A DNA stretch of 47,661 nucleotides from Oscillatoriales cyanobacterium SM2_2_1 (lineage in GTDB: Bacteria > Cyanobacteriota > Cyanobacteriia > Pseudanabaenales > Pseudanabaenaceae). Location: NCBI GenBank assembly GCA_012031145.1, contig JAAUUH010000011.1, positions 1 to 47,661 on the forward strand. Direction: 5' to 3'. The translations under genes were made by a program, and so were the position numbers. The notes beneath the pieces are model-generated. The model searched no databases. It worked only from the letters and a program-made list of their open reading frames with translations, and was not told the DNA's origin. Shown in pieces: positions 10,179-18,773 of this stretch. Numbering within the stretch: position 1 is the stretch's first letter; each line of letters opens with the position of its first letter.

Positions 10179-10555
10179 CCCATAGACTAAGGGGAGGGAA
10201 CGCGCGCCCCACTTGCGAACTGGTTCAACTTAGCATACTTAGACTTCCTGCAAGTTGCAAAGCCAGAGCAAAACCGTGGGAACATTCTTCTTTAGACCGC
10301 CCAAGACCCCCAATCTGTCCCATGTCATTTGGGATGCCACCCCTGGCATAGGTGGGGGGGAGCATCTCGAAGCACAGGCAAAAGAGTGGACCAAGACTGC
10401 CAGTTTTCCACGGAATTACCCCGCAATCGTTAAAACTCTATGAATGGCGATTTACTCCGAAACCATGCGATCGCCCATGGCATCCCCCGTCTGGGGTAAA
10501 TCCCTGGGGAGTAGGCAGTTTAATGTAATGGGACGGAACGGGCTCCACTGCTGCT
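10179..10555. other. Divergent intergenic region treS/ctaC
   Basis: These 377 bases separate two divergent operons and must hold both promoters. The only repeat elements I see are one HIP1 octamer-like GCGATCGC near 10467 and a GGGGGG run near 10354. The open frames here are short and without family character. I cannot identify a confident -10/-35 pair or regulator site. Confidence 0.5.
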
Positions 10556-11482
10556 ATGAAACGGAAAACTGCTTTTTTAATCTCCATCCTCTTGGCCCTC
10601 GTCGTGGTTGCCAGTATTTGGTACGGTCGCCACCATGGGCTCCTTCCTGCCGCCGCAGGCAAAGAAGCGGTGCTCTATGACAGGCTCTTTGGCACCTTGA
10701 TCGGCATTGCCTTTGGATTGTTTTTGATTGTCCAAGGTGTTTTGATCTATTCCCTGATTAAATTTCGCCGCAAGCCTGGCGATACTGCCGATGCTGCCCC
10801 AATGCACGAAAATCTTAGCTTGGAGCTGGTTTGGACTGCCGTTCCTACCGTACTGGTGATGTGGGTTGCTATCTACAGCTTTGATGTTTACACCGAGATG
10901 CGCGGCACCGGGGCCCTGATGATGGCCCATCAACATCACCATGCCCCGGTGATGGTAGCCGATGCCAGTGGGACTTCGCCGCTCTTTAGCCCTGACGCAA
11001 CCACGGAAGTAGCGGAACCCCTTGCCTTAGAAGTTCAAGCCATGCAGTTTGCGTGGATTTTTAATTACCCCGGTGACGTCGCTAGTGCTGAACTCCATGT
11101 GCCCACGGGGCGGCGGATCCGGCTTAACTTTGCGGCCATGGACGTGCTCCACGCTTTTTGGGTGCCCGAATTGCGCCTGAAGCAGGACACCATTCCCGGA
11201 ACCCCCACCCACCTAGAGTTTACTCCCCAAAAAACTGGCGAGTACTCTGTGGTCTGCGCCGAACTCTGTGGTTCTTACCACGGTGGAATGCGGGCAACAA
11301 TGGTGATTCAAACCCCGGAAGAGTATCAGGCTTGGCTCACCGAGCAGCAGGAATTGGCCCAAGCCTATGATGGTTCTATGATCGCCGGACGGCTGGAACC
11401 CAGCCTAGATGCCGGTCAGATTCGTCAGCTTCAGTCCAGGTTTATGGCCAGTGGTGGACATTTGAACCATTCCCATTCCTAG
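10556..11482 (+). CDS. ctaC: Cytochrome c oxidase subunit II
   Basis: Subunit II receives electrons from cytochrome c (or plastocyanin in cyanobacteria) through its CuA centre. The 308-residue protein has an N-terminal hydrophobic segment (residues 7-22), two more membrane helices (about 45-70 and 92-112), and a periplasmic/lumenal cupredoxin domain. CuA ligands are complete: H199 in DVLHAFWVPELRLKQDTIPG, then C234, E236, C238, H242 and M245 in CAELCGSYHGGM. An inserted stretch at residues 120-155 (MMAHQHHH, then a Ser/Thr/Asp-rich linker) sits between the second helix and the cupredoxin domain and is His-rich. The ATG at 10556 gives a standard start. It is the first gene of ctaCDE, 84 bases before ctaD. 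Confidence 0.96.
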   Translation: MKRKTAFLISILLALVVVASIWYGRHHGLLPAAAGKEAVLYDRLFGTLIGIAFGLFLIVQGVLIYSLIKFRRKPGDTADAAPMHENLSLELVWTAVPTVLVMWVAIYSFDVYTEMRGTGALMMAHQHHHAPVMVADASGTSPLFSPDATTEVAEPLALEVQAMQFAWIFNYPGDVASAELHVPTGRRIRLNFAAMDVLHAFWVPELRLKQDTIPGTPTHLEFTPQKTGEYSVVCAELCGSYHGGMRATMVIQTPEEYQAWLTEQQELAQAYDGSMIAGRLEPSLDAGQIRQLQSRFMASGGHLNHSHS

Positions 11483-11566
11483 GGGCTCCACCAGCTCACA
11501 AATTTTCCACAGAATTTAGTTACTTTTTAGCCACTTAACCTGTCCTAGCTCAACGGAACGATAACT

Positions 11567-13204
11567 ATGACCCAAGTGATTCCGCATTACCCTATGGGTG
11601 ATGCCCAACCCAACCGCACCCCATGGTGGACGTACTTCACGTTTTCCACCGATCACAAGGTCATTGGCATTCAGTATTTGGTGACTACCTTCGTCTTCTA
11701 TCTCATTGGTGGGGCCTTAGCTGCCATCATCCGCACCGAACTGGCCACCCCTGACTCTGATTTGATGCCCCCAGAATGGTACAACGGCATGTTTACCATG
11801 CATGGCACGGTGATGATCTTTCTCTGGATTGTGCCTTCAGTCACTGGTGGATTTGGCAATTATTTGGTGCCACTGATGATTGGGGCGCGGGACATGGCTT
11901 TTCCGTTCCTCAACGCCTTGGCATTTTGGATGATTGTGCCGGGGGCAACCCTGTTGATGGGAAGTTTTTTTGTCGGGCCTGCCTCAACGGGCTGGACTGC
12001 CTATCCACCCCTGAGCATCCTCACGGAGCAGCATGCAGGGCAAATCATGTGGATCTTTAGTCTTCTAATCATCGGCACATCGTCGATTTTGGCGGCGGTG
12101 AATTTTGTGGTGACCATCTGGTCGATGCGGATGCCGGGGATGGGACTCTTTGACATGCCCCTGTTCTGCTGGGCGACTCTGGCAGCGGCAATTATGGTGC
12201 TCACTTCAACCCCGGTCTTGGCGGGAGCCTTGATCTTGCTGTCCTTTGACCTGATGGGGGGAACGAATTTCTTTAACCCCACGGGGGGGGGCGATCCCGT
12301 GGTCTATCAGCATTTGTTCTGGTTCTATTCCCATCCCGCGGTCTATGTGATGATTTTGCCGGTGTTTGGGATTGTTTCGGAGGTGTTGCCGCCCCATGCT
12401 CGCAAGCCAATTTTTGGCTACAAGGCGATCGCCTATTCCAGCATGATGATCTGCGCTTTGGGGCTATTTGTGTGGGCACACCACATGTTTACTAGCGGCA
12501 CCCCGGACTGGTTGCGGATATTTTTTATGGTGGCGACGCTGCTGGTGGCGGTGCCCACGGGAATTAAAGTGTTCAGTTGGATGGCAACCCTCTGGGGCGG
12601 CAAGCTGCGCCTTGAAAGCCCGCTGCTCTTTGCCGTGGGGTTCATTTCTATGTTTGTCGTAGGCGGACTCAGTGGCGTGATGCTTGGCTCAGCGCCGATT
12701 GATATCCACGTCCATGACACCTATTTCGTGGTGGGGCATTTCCACTATGTGTTGTTTGGTGGCAGTGTGTTCGGCATCTATGCGGGGCTATACCACTGGT
12801 TCCCCAAGATGACAGGACGGATGTTTAACGAATTTTGGGGTAAAGTGCATTTTGTCCTCACTTTTGTGGGTTTTAATCTGTGCTTCTTGCCGATGCACAT
12901 TCTCGGGCTGATGGGGATGCCGCGGCGGGTAGCCCAGTACGATCCCCAATTCACAACCATCAACCAAATTTGTACCTTTGGAGCATTTTTGCTGGCGATT
13001 TCGACGATTCCCTTCTTGGTGAATGCGGTCTACAGCTGGCTATGGGGTGAAGCGGCTCCCAACAATCCTTGGCAAGCACTTACCCTAGAGTGGACGACAA
13101 CTTCACCGCCCCATCCCCACAACTGGGAGGGAGATCCAGTGCTGGAGACAGGGCCCTATGACTACGGCAAGGATTACTCCCAGTCGTCGCTGGTCAGACA
13201 TTAG
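11567..13204 (+). CDS. ctaD: Cytochrome c oxidase subunit I
   Basis: This is the catalytic haem-copper subunit of an aa3-type terminal oxidase, with 12 predicted membrane helices and 545 residues, complete. Metal ligands are visible. H79 (TMHGTVM) and H393 bind the low-spin haem, H391 binds haem a3, and H256, H305 and H306 bind CuB. Y260 in SHPAVY is the His-Tyr cross-link tyrosine. K334 in TGIKVFSW marks the K channel. The D-channel glutamate of HPEVY is replaced by Ala, and Y254-S255 precede it (FYSHPAVY). This is the YS signature described for A2-type oxidases. It lies 18 bases before ctaE. Membrane location in cyanobacteria can be plasma membrane, thylakoid or both, and sequence cannot decide. 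Confidence 0.98.
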   Translation: MTQVIPHYPMGDAQPNRTPWWTYFTFSTDHKVIGIQYLVTTFVFYLIGGALAAIIRTELATPDSDLMPPEWYNGMFTMHGTVMIFLWIVPSVTGGFGNYLVPLMIGARDMAFPFLNALAFWMIVPGATLLMGSFFVGPASTGWTAYPPLSILTEQHAGQIMWIFSLLIIGTSSILAAVNFVVTIWSMRMPGMGLFDMPLFCWATLAAAIMVLTSTPVLAGALILLSFDLMGGTNFFNPTGGGDPVVYQHLFWFYSHPAVYVMILPVFGIVSEVLPPHARKPIFGYKAIAYSSMMICALGLFVWAHHMFTSGTPDWLRIFFMVATLLVAVPTGIKVFSWMATLWGGKLRLESPLLFAVGFISMFVVGGLSGVMLGSAPIDIHVHDTYFVVGHFHYVLFGGSVFGIYAGLYHWFPKMTGRMFNEFWGKVHFVLTFVGFNLCFLPMHILGLMGMPRRVAQYDPQFTTINQICTFGAFLLAISTIPFLVNAVYSWLWGEAAPNNPWQALTLEWTTTSPPHPHNWEGDPVLETGPYDYGKDYSQSSLVRH

Positions 13205-13222
13205 AGTTTACAGGTTAAAGGA

Positions 13223-13828
13223 ATGGCAACAGAGACTATGACAACAACAATGCACGGGGCGATCGCCCCCACGGAACCGGGGCACCATCCCGACTTGCGA
13301 CTTTTTGGGTTGATAGTATTCCTGATGTCGGAGGGAATGCTGTTCGTTGGATTGTTCGCCGCCTACCTTACGTTCCGAGCCGTAGCGACGGAATGGCCAC
13401 CGGAGGGGACCCCAGAGCTGGAGCTGTTGTTGCCGGGTGTCAACACTGTCATTCTGATGTCCAGTAGTTTTGTGATCCATCAGGCCGATGAGGCCATCAA
13501 GGAAAATAAACTGGCGGCGGTACGGGGGTGGTTTTTGGCCACTTTTGTGATGGGGGCAATTTTCATTGCCGGACAGGTGTACGAATATGCCCACCTGGAA
13601 TTTGGCTTAACCAGCCACCTTTTTGGGAGCACTTTTTATATCCTCACGGGGTTCCATGGGCTGCATGTGCTGATTGGCTTGACCCTAATTGCGGCGGTTT
13701 TAGGGCGATCGCTTAAGCCAGGGCATTACCGGGCCGAGAGCCATTTTGGAATAGCAGCGGCTTCGATATATTGGCACTTTGTCGATATTATTTGGATTGT
13801 GTTGTTTGTGCTGTTGTACCTGCTTTAG
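13223..13828 (+). CDS. ctaE: Cytochrome c oxidase subunit III
   Basis: Subunit III stabilises the oxidase core and binds lipid. The 201-residue protein is of the short five-helix type. It has LFGLIVFLMSEGMLFVGLFAAYLTFR, HQADEAIKE, the FYILTGFHGLHVLIGL helix with conserved histidines, and the C-terminal SIYWHFVDIIWIVLFVLLYLL, all family hallmarks. The ATG at 13223 is 18 bases after ctaD. A neighbouring exosortase gene in another frame starts at or just after its end, so the two are likely transcribed together. Confidence 0.97.
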   Translation: MATETMTTTMHGAIAPTEPGHHPDLRLFGLIVFLMSEGMLFVGLFAAYLTFRAVATEWPPEGTPELELLLPGVNTVILMSSSFVIHQADEAIKENKLAAVRGWFLATFVMGAIFIAGQVYEYAHLEFGLTSHLFGSTFYILTGFHGLHVLIGLTLIAAVLGRSLKPGHYRAESHFGIAAASIYWHFVDIIWIVLFVLLYLL

Positions 13829-13842
13829 TCAGTTTGGATATC

Positions 13843-14745
13843 TTGAACGGGATTACTTGGGGAAAACTACGGCAGCACTCTGGCGCAGGGCTTTTGACCC
13901 TGTTGGCGGTGCTGGCGGCCATGCACACCACTTTGGTTTGGCGTCTGAGTAACGATTGGGATGAAACGGGCATTCACGGTCTGACTTGGGCGGTAGCGTT
14001 TTTGCTGTTGTGGCGACAGCGGTATTTGCTACCCACTTGGGAGCAGGGACAGGTGAGTTTTGGTTCGTGGCTTTCGGGAATTCTGCTGCTGGCATGGACC
14101 CTGTTTAAGTGTCTGACAGCTCGCCGTTACGAGGATGTGCTGTTTATTCAGGTTCCGCTTGCAGCGATGTTGGGCGGTTTGTTGACCCAGGTGGGCTGGC
14201 GAAAGTTAGGCCCGTTTTGGTCGATTATGGCCCTGATTGCAACCTTGGGGGTGCCCATTCCCTTGGTTTCTGCTGCCATTGAACGGGTGATTCCCGTGAA
14301 TTTGTTTACGGCTCAGTTTGCCAATTCGGTGCTCTATTACGGTGGGCAACGGGTAGTACAGACGGGACTATACATTGCTTCCCCGCAGGGGCAGGTCTTG
14401 GTGGGGCGGGGCTGTGCGGGGCTGCCGCCGATATTCTTGCTGTTGCGCCTGACACTGATGTATATCTTGGCTTTCCCGGTAGCACGGTGGACAGGTTGGC
14501 TGTTGGCGGGAGTGGCGATCGCCGTGGCCTTCGTGGTCAATTCGGTGCGGGTCGCAATTTTGGTGCTGGTGGTGCGGGATGATGTCGCCTTTGACTACTG
14601 GCATGATGGCGATGGCTCCCAGATTTTTTCGGCGATCGCCGTGACTCTGTTTTTTGCCTGTTGTCACTGGTTGACCCGCGAGGGTGAGGAAGAGGAAGAC
14701 CTTGAATCCGATGCCGAGCTTGACGGAGAGGAAAACGCATCATGA
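13843..14745 (+). CDS. Cyanoexosortase (exosortase A-like transpeptidase)
   Basis: This integral-membrane cysteine protease/transpeptidase is predicted to cleave PEP-CTERM tails of exported proteins. From the start used here, the catalytic residues are C191 (VGRGCAGLPPIFLLLRL), R236 (FVVNSVRVAILVLVV) and H254 (FDYWHDGDGSQIF). They are spaced as in exosortases, inside a protein with about eight hydrophobic segments and an acidic tail. The open frame extends upstream to TTG 13771, inside ctaE. No ATG exists. TTG 13843, preceded by GGA, looks best and 13834 is an alternative. The stop overlaps the next gene by ATGA. The exosortase assignment is firm, and the A subtype rests mainly on its partner gene. 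Co-location with ctaCDE is unusual. Confidence 0.85.
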   Translation: MNGITWGKLRQHSGAGLLTLLAVLAAMHTTLVWRLSNDWDETGIHGLTWAVAFLLLWRQRYLLPTWEQGQVSFGSWLSGILLLAWTLFKCLTARRYEDVLFIQVPLAAMLGGLLTQVGWRKLGPFWSIMALIATLGVPIPLVSAAIERVIPVNLFTAQFANSVLYYGGQRVVQTGLYIASPQGQVLVGRGCAGLPPIFLLLRLTLMYILAFPVARWTGWLLAGVAIAVAFVVNSVRVAILVLVVRDDVAFDYWHDGDGSQIFSAIAVTLFFACCHWLTREGEEEEDLESDAELDGEENAS

Positions 14746-15428
14746 GCATGGTGCAGCGCCTCCAGCAGGGTTCTTGGGGCTTGATGATATTTTTGGGCTT
14801 GGGCGTTTTGGGGCGATCGCTGGTTGATCCCCGCATTGGGCAGCCCGCCCCCATGGCATTTCCAGCAATAATCCCCCTCGCCGGACTTGAACTGATTTCC
14901 CAGGAGCCGCTGCAAGATCCCGAAGCGACCCGCAAAGCTACTAAAGCCCTCTACCGAGTTAGCCATCGCTACAGTTACCGCGATGATGGCCAAGGAAGAC
15001 CAACGGTGATCGCGGTGCGGTATTTGTTTCGTAATGACGGCAATGTGCCCGCCCTAATTAACGACATCGCCAAACTTCCCATCTCCGAAGCTGACATCAC
15101 CCAAGCAACGCAGGAAGATCCCATTTTGGGGCACTACACTTATTTCCGCCATCAAGGTCAGTCCTATCTCAGCGCCTGTGTCAACCCCCGGGGCAGAACC
15201 ACCGTCACCGGTACCCAGTTTGAAGATAACCTTAGCGCCGAAGCCCTGCGCCCCAGTGTTATCGCCGCATGGTTGCTCCAAGGTAATGACCTACGCGATC
15301 GCCGCTGTCTTTGGACTGTGATTTCCCAGCCAACTGATTTAGCTCAATCTCAAAAACAACAGCAGCAGCTCTTGAAAATCTTAAGACAATGGGAGGAATG
15401 GTGGCAGCAAAACTATCCGCCGACGTAA
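14742..15428 (+). CDS. Cyanoexosortase A system-associated protein
   Basis: This 228-residue protein has one N-terminal membrane anchor (about residues 12-27). A soluble domain follows, containing YRVSHRYSYRDDG, AVRYLFRNDGNV, YLSACVNPRGRTTVT and DRRCLWTVIS. It matches the family that sits directly beside cyanoexosortases and probably helps them at the membrane. Its exact role is not known. The ATG at 14742 overlaps the exosortase stop (ATGA) and has GAGG about 11 bases upstream, so translation is coupled. The C-terminus is Gln-rich, then WEEWWQQN. I infer function from gene pairing. Nothing in the sequence suggests enzymatic activity. Confidence 0.75.
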   Translation: MSMVQRLQQGSWGLMIFLGLGVLGRSLVDPRIGQPAPMAFPAIIPLAGLELISQEPLQDPEATRKATKALYRVSHRYSYRDDGQGRPTVIAVRYLFRNDGNVPALINDIAKLPISEADITQATQEDPILGHYTYFRHQGQSYLSACVNPRGRTTVTGTQFEDNLSAEALRPSVIAAWLLQGNDLRDRRCLWTVISQPTDLAQSQKQQQQLLKILRQWEEWWQQNYPPT

Positions 15429-15591
15429 CATTTACTTAATTGTTTGCGTCTGGAACCGACCAGCCTGACCTAATGACCATGGTCGATGTAGCTTAAGTTT
15501 TTGCTTCAAAACATGTTCCAATCAGATATTTTAGATAGCGCTCCCACTAATTGAAGTTTTTGTTCTAAAGCTCTAACAAGTTCTATTTTAT

Positions 15592-16419
15592 ATGTCCCAA
15601 AGTTCCAGCAGTGCCGCCAAAAATGAGGTGATTTCCGCAAATCTCCTGCGCTTCATTGGCTATGGTTTCCTAGTCTTTGCCCTCCTCAACTTCGGCGAAG
15701 CCCTCCTACCGCCTAAATTTGCCCAAGATCCTTCCTGGGAGTTCCAAGCGGTTGCCAAAGTTGCGGGGACCAGTGCGATTCCCATTCTCGGGTTTGGGTT
15801 GGTTTTTTATGGCGAAGCCAAAATGCGATCGCCCCTAGGACGTACGTTCGTCGGGGTGCTGTCATGGCTCGCCCTAGCCACGGGCATTCTCTATGTGATT
15901 CTGATGGTGATTGGAATTTCTGCCACCTTTCGCATCAATAATGACCTGAGAACCCAAGCTGAACGGGTGCGATCGCGCCAAAGCCAAGGCGTCGAACGGG
16001 CTCGCAACGAGCTTAAGAATCGCAGCGATGCCGAGTTATTACAACTGCTCACCCAGATTAGCCAAACAGCCCCCAACCTCAAACCCGATGCCACAAACCC
16101 ACGGCAGCAAATTGAACAACTGATTGAGGGGCGTGGTGCCGAAGTGGAGCGCACCATTGTCGAACAGGAAAACTCATCCTTCCGTAGTCTGCTGAAGCAA
16201 TCGCTCAAGATCAACCTCGAATCCTTGATTTCTGGGATTCTCCTTATGGGTATTTGGCGCTTCACTGGCTGGGCTCGTGTTGGTGCCAAAAAGAAGAAAC
16301 GTCGTTCCCAACGCCCCGCCTATCCTGGCAGCATTGTTTCCGAAGAAACGGTAATGAGCGCTATTAATGTGCCCCATATCGAAGAGCGCGATCCGGAATC
16401 TGAAGAGGATGAGTCTTAG
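15592..16419 (+). CDS. HpsJ-like membrane protein
   Basis: This 275-residue protein resembles cyanobacterial HpsJ-type proteins, linked to hormogonium polysaccharide secretion and motility in filamentous species. Two or three N-terminal membrane segments (about residues 20-38, 60-76 and 88-112) include LRFIGYGFLVFALLNF and IPILGFGLVFYGE. A coiled-coil-prone charged region follows (RTQAERVRSRQSQGVERARNEL, split here by family gaps). Then come another hydrophobic stretch (ISGILLMGIWRF, near 218) and a basic then acidic tail (KKKKRRS, then EERDPESEEDES). The start ATG 15592 gives MSQSSSSAAKNE. The gene is convergent with phoU, overlapping its end by four bases. The family call is moderate and its function here is inferred. 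Confidence 0.6.
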   Translation: MSQSSSSAAKNEVISANLLRFIGYGFLVFALLNFGEALLPPKFAQDPSWEFQAVAKVAGTSAIPILGFGLVFYGEAKMRSPLGRTFVGVLSWLALATGILYVILMVIGISATFRINNDLRTQAERVRSRQSQGVERARNELKNRSDAELLQLLTQISQTAPNLKPDATNPRQQIEQLIEGRGAEVERTIVEQENSSFRSLLKQSLKINLESLISGILLMGIWRFTGWARVGAKKKKRRSQRPAYPGSIVSEETVMSAINVPHIEERDPESEEDES

Positions 16420-17072
16420 CGGGTGCCCGTTACAATAAAGCCCACCCTCTGCCCAATGTTTGTGGCATGGTCGGCTATGCGTTCCATGTGGTGAATTGCT
16501 AGCACCATCAGCATAGCTGGCTCCACGCTGCCAACCCCAGAATTTTGCTTTGCCAGCAGAGCATACAAACGCCGATAATCCGCATCGACCACATCATCCT
16601 TTTGCTTGATTTGGAGTCCCATCTCCGCATCCAAGTTGGCTAGAGCCCCCAAACTCATTGATACAATCGCTCGGCAGCGCTCAGACATGATCTGTAACTC
16701 GCCCATGTATTGGGGCATAGGATAGGGAAAAAGTTTACGGGCAATGTCTCCAAGATCCTTGGCATAGTCGCCAATGCGTTCTAGATCCCGAATTAGTTGC
16801 ATCTGGGCGCTGAGGAGCCGTAAATTCAGGGCCACAGGTGATTGCATCGCAATGAGGTTAACGCAATCCATCTCAATCTGGCGGTAAAACACATCGATTT
16901 GCTTATCCTGATGGGCGATCGCCGCTGCCGCCTCCATATCCCGTTCAAACAGGGCCACATGGGCCAACTGGCAGGAACTTTCCACGAGTGCTCCCATCCG
17001 CAGCGTATCCTGCTCAAGGCGCTGGAGCTGGCGCTCAAACTGGGTTCTGGCATGGCCCTTGTAATGAAGCAT
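16416..17072 (-). CDS. phoU: Phosphate signalling complex protein PhoU
   Basis: PhoU is a cytoplasmic helical protein that restrains phosphate-regulon signalling by contacting the PstB transporter and the sensor kinase. The 218-residue protein is full length. It has two PhoU repeats: FERQLQRLEQDTLRMGALVESS, with LIRDLERIGDYAKDLGDIA in the first, and HMERIADHATNIGQRVGF in the second. The E/DRIGDYA and ERIADHA metal-binding-type motifs are both present. The start at 17072 (MLHYKGHARTQFERQ) fits the family. It is divergent from nirA and 12 kb from the pst operon, so it is expressed separately. The stop overlaps the convergent HpsJ-like gene. Confidence 0.95.
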   Translation of the reverse strand: MLHYKGHARTQFERQLQRLEQDTLRMGALVESSCQLAHVALFERDMEAAAAIAHQDKQIDVFYRQIEMDCVNLIAMQSPVALNLRLLSAQMQLIRDLERIGDYAKDLGDIARKLFPYPMPQYMGELQIMSERCRAIVSMSLGALANLDAEMGLQIKQKDDVVDADYRRLYALLAKQNSGVGSVEPAMLMVLAIHHMERIADHATNIGQRVGFIVTGTR

Positions 17073-17133
17073 GGGAGCAATATACTTGGGGATCGGTATA
17101 GCTCATCATGGCACAGGGTTTCGCCCTATCTGT

Positions 17134-17147
17134 GTGATGCCAAACAC
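17134..17147 (+). promoter_or_regulatory. Candidate NtcA-binding site upstream of nirA
   Basis: GTG-N8-CAC (GTGATGCCAAACAC) is a palindromic variant of the NtcA consensus GTA-N8-TAC. It is followed, after exactly 20 bases, by TATTTT (17168-17173), matching the TAN3T -10 box at the spacing known for NtcA-activated promoters. The site lies about 95 bases before the nirA ATG, as expected for a nitrate-assimilation operon. The half-sites differ from the consensus, so affinity may be low. Confidence 0.45.
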
Positions 17148-17167
17148 TTAAGGAAAAGATCATGAAA

Positions 17168-17173
17168 TATTTT
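17168..17173 (+). promoter_or_regulatory. Candidate -10 box of the nirA promoter
   Basis: TATTTT fits TAN3T and lies 20 bases after the candidate NtcA site. The transcript would begin near 17180, leaving about 60 bases of leader before nirA. Confidence 0.4.
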
Positions 17174-17241
17174 AGTGATTTTAGATACAACTTCATTTCT
17201 TGGCTCCTTCTAAGGTCTATTCAGCGTTAAACAAGTGTTGG

Positions 17242-18762
17242 ATGGCCAATAAGATCGAGTCCCTAAAGGCAGCAAAGGATGGGCTGATGCTCCTAGCCCA
17301 ACTTGATCACCTAGCTTCCCTCGGCTGGGAAAACATTGACGAAGATGATCTTAACCATCGCCTCAAATGGCTAGGAGTCTTCTTTCGTAAAAGCACACCG
17401 GGCAAATTCATGATCCGGATGCGCCTTCCCAATGGCATCCTTACCAGTCAGCAGATGGCACTCTTCGGCAAGATCGTGCAAAATTGTGGTGCCGATGGTG
17501 TTGCTGATATCACCACCCGCCAAAATGTTCAAATGCGTGGCATTCGCCTCGAAGATATTCCAGATATTTTTGCCCAGTTTCGCGACGCTGGTCTCACTAG
17601 CCTCCAGTCTGGTATGGACAATGTGCGCAACATTACGGGTTCACCCGTAGCGGGCATCGATGCCGATGAACTTTACGATACCCGCGTCCTAGCCCAGGAG
17701 TTGCAGGACTTTTTAACCAGCCACGGCCAGGGTAATCCCCAGTTCACCAATCTACCTCGGAAGTTTAATATTGCGATCGCCGGCTGCCGCGACAACTCCA
17801 CCCACGCCGAGATTAACGATATTGCCTTTATTCCTGCCTTTCAGACGGGCGAACCCTCCTCTGCCTTTGGCTTCAATGTTCTGGTCGGTGGCTTCTTCTC
17901 TGCCAAGCGGGTTGCTGCTGCCATCCCTCTCAATGCCTGGGTGCTACCGGAAGATGTTGTGGCCCTTTGTGAGGCGATTCTAATTGTCTACCGCGATCAT
18001 GGGTTGCGGGACAATCGCCAAAAGTCCCGTCTAATGTGGCTGATCGATGAATGGGGCCTAGAAAAATTTCGCCAAGCTGTTGAAACCCAATGGGGTAAGC
18101 CCCTACTAACCGCTGCGCCCAAGGACGAAATCCTCTGGGAAAAACGGGATCACATTGGTGTTCATCCCCAAAAACAAGCGGGTCTTCACTACGTCGGGCT
18201 CCATATTCCTGTGGGGCGGCTGACAGCAGATGACCTCATGGCGATCGCCCAATTGGCTGACACCTACGGCACAGGAGAGCTGCGCCTGACGGTGGAGCAG
18301 AACGTGATTATCCCCCACATCCCCACCGAAAAACTGGACGTCTTCCGGCAGGAAGCCATCCTCGAAAAGTTCTCTATTGCCCCCACTCCTCTATGGCGAT
18401 CGCTAGTTTCTTGCACCGGCAATCAGTTCTGCAATCTGGCGATTATTGAAACCAAAAATCGCGCCATGGAGCTTGCCCAGCGCCTAGAAGCCACCTATGA
18501 CCTGCCCCGCCCCGTTCGCCTCCACTGGAGTGGTTGCCCCAATTCCTGCGGTCAGCCCCAAGTTGGAGACATCGGCTTCATCGGCTGCAAAGCCCGGAAA
18601 GGCGGGAAGGTTGTTGATGGTGTAGACATTTATATGGGCGGCACCGTTGGCAAGGATGCCCATCTGGGCAGTTGCGTCCAAGAGAAAGTCCCCTGCGAAG
18701 ACCTGCCCCAAGTGGTGGGGGAACTGTTGATGAATCATTTTGGAGCGCGTTTGAAGGTCTAA
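17242..18762 (+). CDS. nirA: Ferredoxin-nitrite reductase
   Basis: NirA reduces nitrite to ammonium with six electrons from ferredoxin, using sirohaem and a 4Fe-4S cluster. The protein of 506 residues matches the cyanobacterial length. The cluster/sirohaem cysteines are C391 and C397 (VSCTGNQFC) and C432 and C436 (GCPNSCGQPQVGDIGF). The nitrite/sulfite reductase half-domains begin with GKFMIRMRLPNGILTSQQM and ADITTRQNVQMRGI, and LPRKFNIAIAGC precedes the central region. A TTG frame opens at 17200, but ATG 17242 (MANKIESLKAAKDGL) aligns with family starts. It is first in nirA-nrtABDC-narB, with a candidate NtcA promoter upstream. Confidence 0.96.
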   Translation: MANKIESLKAAKDGLMLLAQLDHLASLGWENIDEDDLNHRLKWLGVFFRKSTPGKFMIRMRLPNGILTSQQMALFGKIVQNCGADGVADITTRQNVQMRGIRLEDIPDIFAQFRDAGLTSLQSGMDNVRNITGSPVAGIDADELYDTRVLAQELQDFLTSHGQGNPQFTNLPRKFNIAIAGCRDNSTHAEINDIAFIPAFQTGEPSSAFGFNVLVGGFFSAKRVAAAIPLNAWVLPEDVVALCEAILIVYRDHGLRDNRQKSRLMWLIDEWGLEKFRQAVETQWGKPLLTAAPKDEILWEKRDHIGVHPQKQAGLHYVGLHIPVGRLTADDLMAIAQLADTYGTGELRLTVEQNVIIPHIPTEKLDVFRQEAILEKFSIAPTPLWRSLVSCTGNQFCNLAIIETKNRAMELAQRLEATYDLPRPVRLHWSGCPNSCGQPQVGDIGFIGCKARKGGKVVDGVDIYMGGTVGKDAHLGSCVQEKVPCEDLPQVVGELLMNHFGARLKV

Positions 18763-18773
18763 ACCGCTTCTAT

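Noticed and set aside
10577-10942. Minus-strand ORF opposite ctaC
   Set aside because: His/Gln-rich translation of the antisense strand, with no motif. ctaC is unambiguous.
17073-17130. GTA half-sites near 17080-17100 as an NtcA site
   Set aside because: No TAC eight bases downstream. The GTG-N8-CAC at 17134 fits better.
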